A stretch of DNA of 64,000 nucleotides from Bacillota bacterium (lineage in GTDB: Bacteria; Bacillota; Clostridia; Christensenellales; Pumilibacteraceae). Under the pieces are notes generated by a model. It saw only the letters and a list, made by a program, of their open reading frames with translations, was not told the DNA's origin and made no database searches. How positions within the stretch are numbered: position 1 is the first letter of the stretch; every line of letters starts with the position of its first letter. Both the position numbers and the translations under genes were made by a program. The stretch covers positions 1 to 64,000 of the forward strand of contig WRGC01000005.1 in NCBI GenBank assembly GCA_009787385.1. The letters are read 5' to 3'. Below, piece after piece: positions 48,098 to 56,453 of this stretch.

Positions 48098-48285
48098 GAA
48101 AGTGTACGACAAAATATTGTTAACAACAAAATACAAACAATCAACAAAACCAGCGTTATTCTTTTTTGACGCCCAAAAAGAACCAAAAAGCTCTTGGGGA
48201 ATACCCCAAACGCTTTAAGGATAATTTTTAATTAATTGCGTTACTTCTTTCCTTATTAATATACTCCATTTATTTATACAATTCT
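48098..48285 (-). repeat. MITE-like intergenic element, copy G
   Basis: Inverted, moderately degenerate copy: AGTGTACGAC at one end, GTATAAATA-type other end, a short GGGGTATTCCCC hairpin and a T/A hairpin with one substitution. CTTTAAAT flanks it exactly (48090-48097 and 48286-48293). Lies between argS and the M60 remnant. Confidence 0.8.
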
Positions 48286-48334
48286 CTTTAAATAATAAAC
48301 ATCTTTAACTTTATTTATACACTTGTAATACTAA

Positions 48335-50020
48335 CTACATTTCAATAGGAGATTTTAACAACAACAAAGACATTCCTAATTTTAGCACCTGTTGCGTCAA
48401 TTTTACTATTTGCAATCTAAAAGAATATACATCTGTCTCTGCACTCAATATGTGATTGGTAATATAAAATTTATTAAATGCTTGAGCAATATCTAGCAAC
48501 AATCTTGCCAACAAGCTAGGCTCGTACCTATTGCATGCAACAATAATTGTTTCATCTAATCTAGATATCAATTTTACAAGTTCAAATGTATCTGTATCTA
48601 CGCCCCTACACTTTATAGTCTCATCTGTACTATAAGGCGACAAGGTGTCTTGCCCACATTTTGATAATATACTACAACATCTAGCATGAGTATATTGCAA
48701 ATATGGACCTGTTTCACCTTCAAACTGTAGAGCTTTGTCTATATCAAAAACTATATCCTTAATTCTATCAGTAGACAATGCACCAAACACTACTGCACCT
48801 ATGCCAACCATTTTAGCAACACTATCTTTATCTTTCAAATTTGGATTTTTTTGTTCTATAGTGACTAGAGCTTTTTGTATTGCATCTTTCAATATTTTTT
48901 CCAAAAAAACTACCTTACCTTTTCTAGATGACAAAGTGTCACCATTCTTCAAGCTTACCATACCAAAAGGTATGTGTAAACAATCCTTTGCCCACTCATA
49001 TCCCATTTTGTCCAATACGCCAAAAACTTGTTTGAAGTGCAAATTCTGTTGATACGCTACTACATATAGACACTTGCTAAAATTGTATGTTTCTTTGCGA
49101 TATTTTGCGGCTGCCAAATCTCTCGTTACATAGAGTGACGCCCCATCTCTTCTAAGAATCAAAGCAGGCGGCATGTCATCTTGCAATTGAACAACTTTTG
49201 CCCCATCACTTTCAACCAACAATCCTTTGTCCATTAATTCTTTTACAATGGGTTGAATTTTATCATTAAAAAAGCTCTCCCCCTTATAACTATCAAATGA
49301 AATATCCAACATGTCGTATACTTTGGCAACTTCTTTTAATGTAATCTCCTTGAACCATTCAAACAACTCCAAAGCCTGTATGTCACCTTGTTCTATCTTC
49401 AAAAACCACTCTCTTGCACTATCTTCTATTGACTTATCTTGCTCGGCACAATCATGAAACTTGACATACAATTCTAGCAACCCTTCAATGCCCCTATCCA
49501 AAATATCTTGCCTATTGCCCCATGTCAAATATGCATATATCAACTTACCAAATTGAGTCCCCCAATCCCCTAAATAATTGATACCTACAACATTGTATCC
49601 AAGATATTTGTACATTTGGTACAAAGACCCACCAATTGCTGTAGAAGACAAATGACCAATATGCATTGGTTTTGCAATATTAATACTGCTATAATCTATA
49701 CAAATAGTATGCCCGTTGCCAAATGTCTTTTGAGATAAATCAAAACTACGCAACACATTGCCAACAAATTTATCTCTATCAAGATAGAAGTTGACATATC
49801 CATTGATAGCTTGCACTCTAGCTATCTCAACATCATCAATATTAGATGAGATCTCTTGAGCAATAATATTGGGAGATTTTTTATATATCTTAGCTAATTT
49901 AAAAACAGGAAAACTAAAGTCCCCCATAGTACTTTCGGGAATCTCTATAGCTCCTACAACCATATCTTGTGGCACTTTAGCTTGATTGACTAACAAGTTT
50001 TGTATGTGTTGTTTGTTCAT
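48335..50020 (-). CDS. argS: arginyl-tRNA synthetase
   Basis: Class I synthetase charging tRNA-Arg. The HIGH motif is at about residues 119-124 (PMHIGHLSSTAIG); the second ATP motif is the ArgRS form (LKNGDTLSSRKGKVVFLEK) without a canonical KMSK; the Add1-like N-terminus and the DALR anticodon-binding end (GPYLQYTHARCCSIL) are present. 561 residues is normal. A weak AGG lies before the ATG. Element G follows its 3' end. Confidence 0.95.
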   Translation of the reverse strand: MNKQHIQNLLVNQAKVPQDMVVGAIEIPESTMGDFSFPVFKLAKIYKKSPNIIAQEISSNIDDVEIARVQAINGYVNFYLDRDKFVGNVLRSFDLSQKTFGNGHTICIDYSSINIAKPMHIGHLSSTAIGGSLYQMYKYLGYNVVGINYLGDWGTQFGKLIYAYLTWGNRQDILDRGIEGLLELYVKFHDCAEQDKSIEDSAREWFLKIEQGDIQALELFEWFKEITLKEVAKVYDMLDISFDSYKGESFFNDKIQPIVKELMDKGLLVESDGAKVVQLQDDMPPALILRRDGASLYVTRDLAAAKYRKETYNFSKCLYVVAYQQNLHFKQVFGVLDKMGYEWAKDCLHIPFGMVSLKNGDTLSSRKGKVVFLEKILKDAIQKALVTIEQKNPNLKDKDSVAKMVGIGAVVFGALSTDRIKDIVFDIDKALQFEGETGPYLQYTHARCCSILSKCGQDTLSPYSTDETIKCRGVDTDTFELVKLISRLDETIIVACNRYEPSLLARLLLDIAQAFNKFYITNHILSAETDVYSFRLQIVKLTQQVLKLGMSLLLLKSPIEM

Positions 50021-50167
50021 ATGTACCTATAAATTTTTAAAATTTCATAGTTGCTTTAAGATATTTATTGCTATTATCAAAAAGAATTACAAAATAACAA
50101 AAAGAATTTTCAAAAAAAAATATATATATTAGTTACCCATATTTTGTAATGCAAAATATGTACACAA

Positions 50168-50431
50168 CTATAATTTGGTATACAAATCCACAATAGCCTT
50201 ATCATTTACCCAAGACTGTACTGTCTTTTTGTCTATACCAAACTCTTTTGCTACTTTGTGCTTAGGTACTCCCGAATGCAACGAATCTAGCACTTGTCTC
50301 TTAAAGCCAACATCATACCCCTTCTTGTGAGGGGTACACATAAATCCACATTGCTTGCACAAATATTTTTGACTACCTACAATTGTCTTGCCATTCTTGA
50401 CCATTTGGTTGTTGCATCTTATACAATCCAT
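50168..50431 (-). CDS. InsA-like zinc-ribbon helix-turn-helix protein
   Basis: 87 residues: an N-terminal zinc ribbon (CIRCNNQMVKNGKTIVGSQKYLCKQCGF, two CxxC pairs) and a C-terminal helix-turn-helix (HKVAKEFGIDKKTVQSWV). This is the architecture of InsA, the DNA-binding protein of IS1-type elements, and of the N-terminus of related transposases. No InsB-like or other transposase frame is next to it and no terminal repeats are seen, so it is a remnant or an independent small regulator. A good ribosome site (GAGGGT) and an intact frame argue that it is expressed. Confidence 0.7.
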   Translation of the reverse strand: MDCIRCNNQMVKNGKTIVGSQKYLCKQCGFMCTPHKKGYDVGFKRQVLDSLHSGVPKHKVAKEFGIDKKTVQSWVNDKAIVDLYTKL

Positions 50432-50527
50432 TTAAATACCCTCTATATCAAGCACTTGACTTGTCTATAGTAATTTACCACATATTGTAAATAAATGTCA
50501 AATGGATATAATGTTAGAAGTTAAGTT

Positions 50528-50720
50528 AGGAGTGTACAACTAGCTGTTATTAACAATAAAATACAAGCTATCAACAAAACAGGCGTTATTCTTTTTTGAT
50601 GCCAAAAAAGAACCAAAAAAGCATTTGGGGAATCCCCATCCAACCCCCGAACGCTTTATGGTTGTTTTTATTTATATACTTCTTCTTTCCATCTTAATGT
50701 ACTATATTTGTACACTACTA
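50528..50720 (-). repeat. MITE-like intergenic element, copy H
   Basis: Inverted, well-preserved copy with ends AGGAGTGTACAACTAG and ATTTGTACACTA, an intact T/A hairpin (loop variant) and a shortened G/C hairpin (GGGGATTCCCC). TTAAGTT occurs immediately outside both ends (50521-50527 and 50721-50727). Occupies the gap between the InsA-like gene and ligA. Confidence 0.87.
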
Positions 50721-50752
50721 TTAAGTTGCAAAAATTATAATCAATAACTATT

Positions 50753-52723
50753 TCAGTCATCAACACCCAAAATTTTGACAAAATCACTTTCGTTAATTAT
50801 ATTTAGCCCCAAACTATTAGCTTTATCCAACTTTGTACCAGCTTGCTCACCCGCCAACACAATGTCTACAGTCTTACTTATAGCATCGGCAACAATGCCC
50901 CCATTATCTTTTATAAGTTTTACAAAATAGCTTCTAGGTTTTGAGAGTGTACCCGTTATAACTATTTTTTTGTTGTTTAGTTTACCTGCCACAACTTTGG
51001 ATTGTTGAGGTTGTACCCCTAAAGATTTTAGTTGATTAAGCAAGTTTATATTGATTGGATTAACAAAATACTGCAAGATATTGTTTGCAATATTCTCACC
51101 AACTTCGGGAATTTCTATCAATTGTTGTAGTGTAGCTTTTGATAAATTATCCAAAGTTTGAAAAAACTGTGCAAGATCACTAGCGGTCTTTTTGCCTACT
51201 CCATTTATTCCCAAAGCATTTAAAAAATTACTCAATGGTGGATTTTTAGATTTGTTGATATTGCCAATAAGATTTTCTATTTTTTTGTCGCCAAAGCCAT
51301 CAAGCCCTTGTAGATTTTGTGGAGTTAATCTATACAAATCAACTACACTATCCAACAAACCCAATCTAAATAAATACTCTATCGTCTTTTGACTTATCCC
51401 TTCTATATCCATACAGTTTTTGGATACCCAATGTTCTATCTTTCCACACACTATTTTGGGACATCTTTGATTCTTACAAAATATATGCACACCATCTCTA
51501 ACAAGTTGACTATCGCATACTGGACAAATATCTGGCAAATCAACTTGTTTGGTAGATGTATTGGACACTGAATACAAAATTTCGGGTATTACATCATTGC
51601 TTCGTCTCACAAATACCACACTACCTACACCTACTCCCTTTCTTATTATGTCATCTATATTATTGAGAGTAGCTCTACTTACAGTAGCCCCACCAATCTC
51701 TACAGGTTGCAAATGTGCTAATGGAGTCAATTTGCCCGTCCTCCCAACCTGCCACGATATATCCAAAACCGTAGTAGAAAACTCTATTGCCTCAAATTTG
51801 TAAGCAACAGCCCATCTAGGAAACTTGTCTGTAAACCCAAGCTCTTGCCTTTGAGTCAAGTCATCTACTTTGATTACCATACCATCTATCAAAAAATCTA
51901 ATTTATCTCTATCTATGGATTTGATGTACTCTACAACTTGATTAATATCATCAAATGCCCTGTTCTTGAGTTGTGGCAATCCATTGTCTTTCAAAAATTG
52001 CAATGCTTGTATATGATTGCTGATAGAGTTTTGCAATTGATTGTCCCGTATATAATTGATATGATAAAAAGCGGCAGTAACCTTTCGGTCTACTACTACT
52101 TGAGTATCCAAATTGCGTATTGCACCCGCTACGCCATTGCGTGCATTCTTGAGTTGATTGGTTGGATTGTCTAAATTGTACTGTTCTAAATCACTGAGTT
52201 TTATATAACCTTCACCTTGTATCTCCAATATACCATCAAAATTGATTGTTTTTGGTATACTTGACATTGCAACAACTTGTGGGGTAATAGTCTCACCAAC
52301 TATACCATTGCCCCTAGTTGCTGCTTTGACAAGTCTAGTATTTTCATAAGTCAAAGAGAGTGTAAGCCCATCAATCTTATATTCACAAACATACCTTATA
52401 GGACTATCCAATTTTTTTTGCGTCTTATTTGCCCAATCTATCAACTCTTGATAGCTATTAACTTTGTCCAAACTATACAACCTAGATAGATGAGTATGTG
52501 GTGCAAACTTTGTATCTATGCTAGTTCCAACTCGTCTAGTTGGACTATTCTCCAATACTATTCCTGTATCCATTTCTAGTTGTTGCAACTTGCTATACAA
52601 CAAATCAAATTGGCTATCTGATACTAAAGGATTGTCCAACACATAGTAAGCATGAATATATTCATTTAGCTTAGAGACTAGTGCCTGCATATCATTATCA
52701 CTGTTTGAAATAGATTTTGACAT
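50753..52723 (-). CDS. ligA: NAD+-dependent DNA ligase
   Basis: Seals nicks in DNA replication and repair. Adenylated Lys near residue 115 in CEYKIDGLTLSLTYE; NAD+-binding N-terminus (YYVLDNPLVSDSQFD); zinc finger CPVCDSQL...CKNQRCP; helix-hairpin-helix repeats (LQGLDGFGDKKIENL, VGKKTASDLA, IPEVGENIANNI); and a C-terminal BRCT domain (GKLNNKKIVITGTLSKPR). 656 residues. The ATG at 52721-52723 lies six bases after a TATATT box, without a ribosome site. Confidence 0.95.
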   Translation of the reverse strand: MSKSISNSDNDMQALVSKLNEYIHAYYVLDNPLVSDSQFDLLYSKLQQLEMDTGIVLENSPTRRVGTSIDTKFAPHTHLSRLYSLDKVNSYQELIDWANKTQKKLDSPIRYVCEYKIDGLTLSLTYENTRLVKAATRGNGIVGETITPQVVAMSSIPKTINFDGILEIQGEGYIKLSDLEQYNLDNPTNQLKNARNGVAGAIRNLDTQVVVDRKVTAAFYHINYIRDNQLQNSISNHIQALQFLKDNGLPQLKNRAFDDINQVVEYIKSIDRDKLDFLIDGMVIKVDDLTQRQELGFTDKFPRWAVAYKFEAIEFSTTVLDISWQVGRTGKLTPLAHLQPVEIGGATVSRATLNNIDDIIRKGVGVGSVVFVRRSNDVIPEILYSVSNTSTKQVDLPDICPVCDSQLVRDGVHIFCKNQRCPKIVCGKIEHWVSKNCMDIEGISQKTIEYLFRLGLLDSVVDLYRLTPQNLQGLDGFGDKKIENLIGNINKSKNPPLSNFLNALGINGVGKKTASDLAQFFQTLDNLSKATLQQLIEIPEVGENIANNILQYFVNPININLLNQLKSLGVQPQQSKVVAGKLNNKKIVITGTLSKPRSYFVKLIKDNGGIVADAISKTVDIVLAGEQAGTKLDKANSLGLNIINESDFVKILGVDD

Positions 52724-52729
52724 GTCGCA

Positions 52730-52758
52730 AATATAACACAATTAAGCATTCAAGTCAA
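52730..52758 (-). promoter_or_regulatory. promoter of ligA, six bases before its ATG
   Basis: Minus strand TTGACT (52753-52758), 17-base spacer, TATATT (52730-52735), then TGCGAC and the ATG. Transcription is expected to start at the A of the ATG, i.e. a leaderless mRNA. Confidence 0.72.
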
Positions 52759-52853
52759 GTTGAGATTTGAAAACTATTTGTGGATAATATTCAATATACT
52801 TCACATTAAAGAGAATCTATAAACAATTTTATTTTATAATTGCAAAATTACTG

Positions 52854-54395
52854 CTATATCCATTGCTTCCTATCTACACTTCTGTACTGTATAGCTTCGG
52901 CAATATGAATTGACTCTATAGCATCACTTGCATCCAAGTCTGCTATTGTCCTTGCTACCTTGAGAATACGCATATAACTTCTAGCCGAAAGCTTGAGCTT
53001 GTCTACCGCTTGTTGCAACAATCTCTCACTTGTACTATCTAGTACACAATATTGATGTACCATTGGATTGAGCATTTTTGCATTGCTATAAACATTGTGA
53101 TTTTGTCTATCTTTTTCAAATCTAGCATTTTGTATTTGTCGTGCTGAGTTGACTCTTGATTTAATATTTTCACTACTTTCACTTTCTACTTTACTACTCA
53201 AATCTTGATAACTTACATTGTCTACTTCAAGTTGCAAATCTATGCGATCTAGCAATGGTCCTGAGAGTTTTGACATATATCTCTCAATTTGTGACGGACT
53301 ACACTTGCATTCGTGAGTTGTACTTCCATAAAAACCACAAGGACAAGGATTGAGACTAGCAACCAACATAAAACTAGCAGGATACTCCACATGTCTCATA
53401 GCTCTTGATATAGCAATCTTGTTGTCTTCTAATGGTTGTCTGAGTATCTCCAAAGTCTGCCTAGAATACTCTAGCAATTCGTCTAAAAACAATACCCCAT
53501 TGTGAGCTAGACTAATTTCACCCGGACGAGCATTGCTACCACCACCTGCCAAAGCAACAGTACTAGCAGTATGGTGTGGCATTCTAAATGGTCTAGACAA
53601 TACCAACCCTTGTTCCTCAGACAACAATCCTGCCACGCTATGTATCTTGGTAGTCTCCAAAGCTTCGGCTACACTAAAATCAGGCAAAATTGTAGGTATA
53701 CACCTAGCCAACATAGTTTTTCCAGCTCCTGGTGGACCTACCATAAGCACATTATGTCCACCCGCTGCTGCTATCTCCAACGCTCTCTTAGCTCCAAATT
53801 GTCCTTTTATATATTTAAAATCTTCCTGTCTCTTTGCTTGACTTATACACTCTGCTATATCCTTAGCAACTATATGTGCACCATTGTTTGTATCAAGAAA
53901 GCGTACTACTTCTTGCAAGTTTTCAAATGTATATACCTTTATACCATCAACAAAGCTTGCTTCTTGTTGGCAAGCCTTAGGTACAAAGAACTTAGTCATT
54001 CCTTTGCTTTTTGCTTCTATAAGGCTAGGCAAAATACCCTTGACATGCCTTAAAGTACCATCAAGAGCCAACTCACCCATAATTATAGCATCTCTAAAAT
54101 TCTTCAAATCCACTTGTCCTGACGCTACCAACAAACCTATAGCTATAGGCAAATCATACACTGCCCCCTCTTTTTTGATATCAGCAGGAGCTAGATTGAC
54201 AGTTATTTTGCTAGGGTCTAGCTTAAGACCCGAATTTCTTATAGCACTTCTAATTCGTTCTTTAGACTCCTTTATTGCAGTATCTGGCAATCCTACCATT
54301 TCTATAGACGGCAATCCACCTGTTATATCCACTTCTATTTCCACCGCTATACCCTTGATACCTTGCAATCCAAAACTCTTGATTTTTGCTAACAT
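52854..54395 (-). CDS. comM: YifB/ComM-family Mg-chelatase-like AAA+ ATPase
   Basis: Hexameric AAA+ helicase of the ComM/YifB family, which promotes branch migration during natural transformation. N-terminal Lon-like domain (SFGLQGIKGIAVEIEVDITGGLPSIEMVGLPD), Walker A GPPGAGKT near 217-224, Walker B region VLFLDELLEYSRQTLEILRQPLED, the Cys-rich NPCPCGFYG...CKCSPSQIERY insert and a C-terminal helical domain (LSARSYMRILKVARTIADL). Start at 54393-54395 (MLAKIKSF). TTGACT-N17-TACTAT lies nine bases before the ATG. With dprA it suggests competence functions. Confidence 0.93.
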   Translation of the reverse strand: MLAKIKSFGLQGIKGIAVEIEVDITGGLPSIEMVGLPDTAIKESKERIRSAIRNSGLKLDPSKITVNLAPADIKKEGAVYDLPIAIGLLVASGQVDLKNFRDAIIMGELALDGTLRHVKGILPSLIEAKSKGMTKFFVPKACQQEASFVDGIKVYTFENLQEVVRFLDTNNGAHIVAKDIAECISQAKRQEDFKYIKGQFGAKRALEIAAAGGHNVLMVGPPGAGKTMLARCIPTILPDFSVAEALETTKIHSVAGLLSEEQGLVLSRPFRMPHHTASTVALAGGGSNARPGEISLAHNGVLFLDELLEYSRQTLEILRQPLEDNKIAISRAMRHVEYPASFMLVASLNPCPCGFYGSTTHECKCSPSQIERYMSKLSGPLLDRIDLQLEVDNVSYQDLSSKVESESSENIKSRVNSARQIQNARFEKDRQNHNVYSNAKMLNPMVHQYCVLDSTSERLLQQAVDKLKLSARSYMRILKVARTIADLDASDAIESIHIAEAIQYRSVDRKQWI

Positions 54396-54486
54396 ACTAC
54401 CTTGATAGTACAACAAAACCACCCAAAAGTCAAAGATACTTTTGAGTGGGCAATTTGTCAAATGTTGTCAATTATAACAAAATATA

Positions 54487-54688
54487 GAGTATACAAATAA
54501 GAATATATTAAGAATGAAAGAAAGAAACAAGATAAATAAAAACAACCATAAAGCGTTCGGGGGTTTTGGGGGGGGTTGCGAATCCCCCCCAAAGAGCTTT
54601 TTTGATTCTTTTTTGGCGTCAAAAAAGAATAACGCTCGTTTTGTTGATTGCTTACATTCTATTGTTAATAATAGCTAGTTATACACTC
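54487..54688 (+). repeat. MITE-like intergenic element, copy I
   Basis: Copy with the longest G/C hairpin (TTTGGGGGGG / CCCCCCCAAA). Its loop reads GTTGCGAAT, the reverse complement of the ATTCGCAAC loop in copies A, D and F. The T/A hairpin is intact and the ends are GAGTATACAAATA and GCTAGTTATACACTC. A target duplication is unclear here. It fills the gap between comM and the next gene. Confidence 0.85.
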
Positions 54689-54702
54689 TATCAAAACTTA
54701 AA

Positions 54703-56217
54703 TTAATTTGATACCCTATTTCCAATTCTCTTCCACCACCACTTATTGGCTTGTCCTATACCGATATCAGGTTCTGTACTCAATACCACAATGTTGCTAG
54801 ACATACATATATCCAATACTACCATAGTAAAATATATGTGAGTCAAGATAGCTATTACACTCATTGCAATATTTAATCCCAAACCAAATCCCTCAGTGAT
54901 TGTGGTATTGTACACAAGGCTTGTCAACTGGTTGAGTGAAACTGCAAAACTTAGCAATACAAAGACCTTGAGTATACGACGATCTTTTATTAATATAAAA
55001 CTCAACAATATCAATGCCACGCTAGGAACTAGAGTAGCACTAGTAAAGTTGATAAAGTATAGTGCTATAGTGACCATTATAAAACTAGAAATAAGCACCA
55101 TGTTGGCTCTATTGCGTTTTGACAAAAATAATATAGCAGAAATCAAAATTCCAAGTATCAAGAATACTATACCAAATGTCAACGCAGGAAAACTATAAGC
55201 GGTAAGCTCGCCATTGCGTAAGAACAAATTGTACAAAGACAATGCATTGACACCATAATTGTCAAATATTTGTATCATCTGTATAAAAGACCTATTGAGA
55301 TATACAAACGGATTGAATCCATATTGTACTGATACAAATGGCAATGACACTATCCACATTCCCAAAAATACACTAACGACAGTCAAAGGCACAACTACCA
55401 CACTATTGCGTGCTTTGTCTTTCATAAAGCCCGCCTTGCCATCTCGCCTAATAGTTATTATGCTTCTGACAACCAAGTACACCAAGTACACCATCATAGG
55501 AGCAAGCAACATTTGAGCATCTCTATGCAACAACAAACTCAATCCATAAAAGAACAACATAGCAAAAGTATTGCGTCTAGCCATAAAATAAAATGTACCC
55601 AACAAAGACAATATCAAAAGACTATTTGCAAATCCAGCAATACCACTATTGAGAAAAAACATAGGATTGAGCATGAAAAGTGCTACTACCAACACGCCAA
55701 CTTGCTTGTTGACAAACTTGCGTGCTATAGCGTACAGTATAAAAGCCGAAATCAAATCAGCCAAAATATAAGGCAATCTCAAAAAGAACGCAAGCACATC
55801 AGCATCATGAAATAGTCCCCCAACCTTGCCAAACAATCCATTGATAAGATATGTCAATGGATACATAACATTCCAACCCTTTGTATTGAGATACCCTTCC
55901 AACCCTATCCTGTCAAACTGAGTATGTCCGTCCAAAAGGCTTCCAATATAATCTGTTTGCCCTGATACAAGTATTGCCGCTATAATGCGTGCAACAATAC
56001 CTATGACAATTATATACGCCAAAGCTGCCTTGATAGACACTTTGCCAAGTTTGACATTTACATGACTCCTATTGTTGGGAAGAGCCATAACTCTACCAAA
56101 TCCCCAAACAGTATACATAGCAAGCAATATCAATACTACCACAAAGACCACACCCAAAATTATTCCACCTGCAACATTTATACCCAATAAGTTTATAGCA
56201 TTTATAGCACTAGACAT
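54703..56217 (-). CDS. multi-pass membrane protein, GT-C glycosyltransferase-like
   Basis: 504 residues with about 11-12 membrane helices. After the first helix an extracytoplasmic loop holds DYIGSLLDGHTQFDRIGLEGYLNTKGW, in the position where GT-C enzymes carry an acidic catalytic motif, and later LLLHRDAQMLLAPMMVYLV. The overall form resembles polyprenyl-phosphate-sugar-dependent mannosyl- or glucosyltransferases, but the donor and acceptor cannot be read from the sequence. AGGAG precedes the ATG. It stands alone between element I and the BIG2 lipoprotein gene. Confidence 0.6.
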   Translation of the reverse strand: MSSAINAINLLGINVAGGIILGVVFVVVLILLAMYTVWGFGRVMALPNNRSHVNVKLGKVSIKAALAYIIVIGIVARIIAAILVSGQTDYIGSLLDGHTQFDRIGLEGYLNTKGWNVMYPLTYLINGLFGKVGGLFHDADVLAFFLRLPYILADLISAFILYAIARKFVNKQVGVLVVALFMLNPMFFLNSGIAGFANSLLILSLLGTFYFMARRNTFAMLFFYGLSLLLHRDAQMLLAPMMVYLVYLVVRSIITIRRDGKAGFMKDKARNSVVVVPLTVVSVFLGMWIVSLPFVSVQYGFNPFVYLNRSFIQMIQIFDNYGVNALSLYNLFLRNGELTAYSFPALTFGIVFLILGILISAILFLSKRNRANMVLISSFIMVTIALYFINFTSATLVPSVALILLSFILIKDRRILKVFVLLSFAVSLNQLTSLVYNTTITEGFGLGLNIAMSVIAILTHIYFTMVVLDICMSSNIVVLSTEPDIGIGQANKWWWKRIGNRVSN

Positions 56218-56322
56218 TTAGAATACTCCTAATTTATATAAATCAAAACAACACTCTCTATTGTATCAACAAAAGTTGGAATACAATTCAAACCTATGAT
56301 AACAAAAATCTACTTTAAAAAG

Positions 56323-56366
56323 AAAATAGTATACTATCAATTCTAACTAATAGTATACTATTTTTT
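56323..56366 (-). terminator. terminator of the BIG2 lipoprotein gene
   Basis: 15-bp perfect stem (AAAATAGTATACTAT / ATAGTATACTATTTT) around a 12-base loop, A/T tails on both sides, about 90 bases after the lipoprotein stop codon. Confidence 0.85.
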
Positions 56367-56453
56367 ACACAATTTGACAACAGTTTTGTGGTGGATTTTG
56401 ATTAATGTTTTTAGTTAGTTAACAAATCATCACAATATAGTTGCCAATTAATA

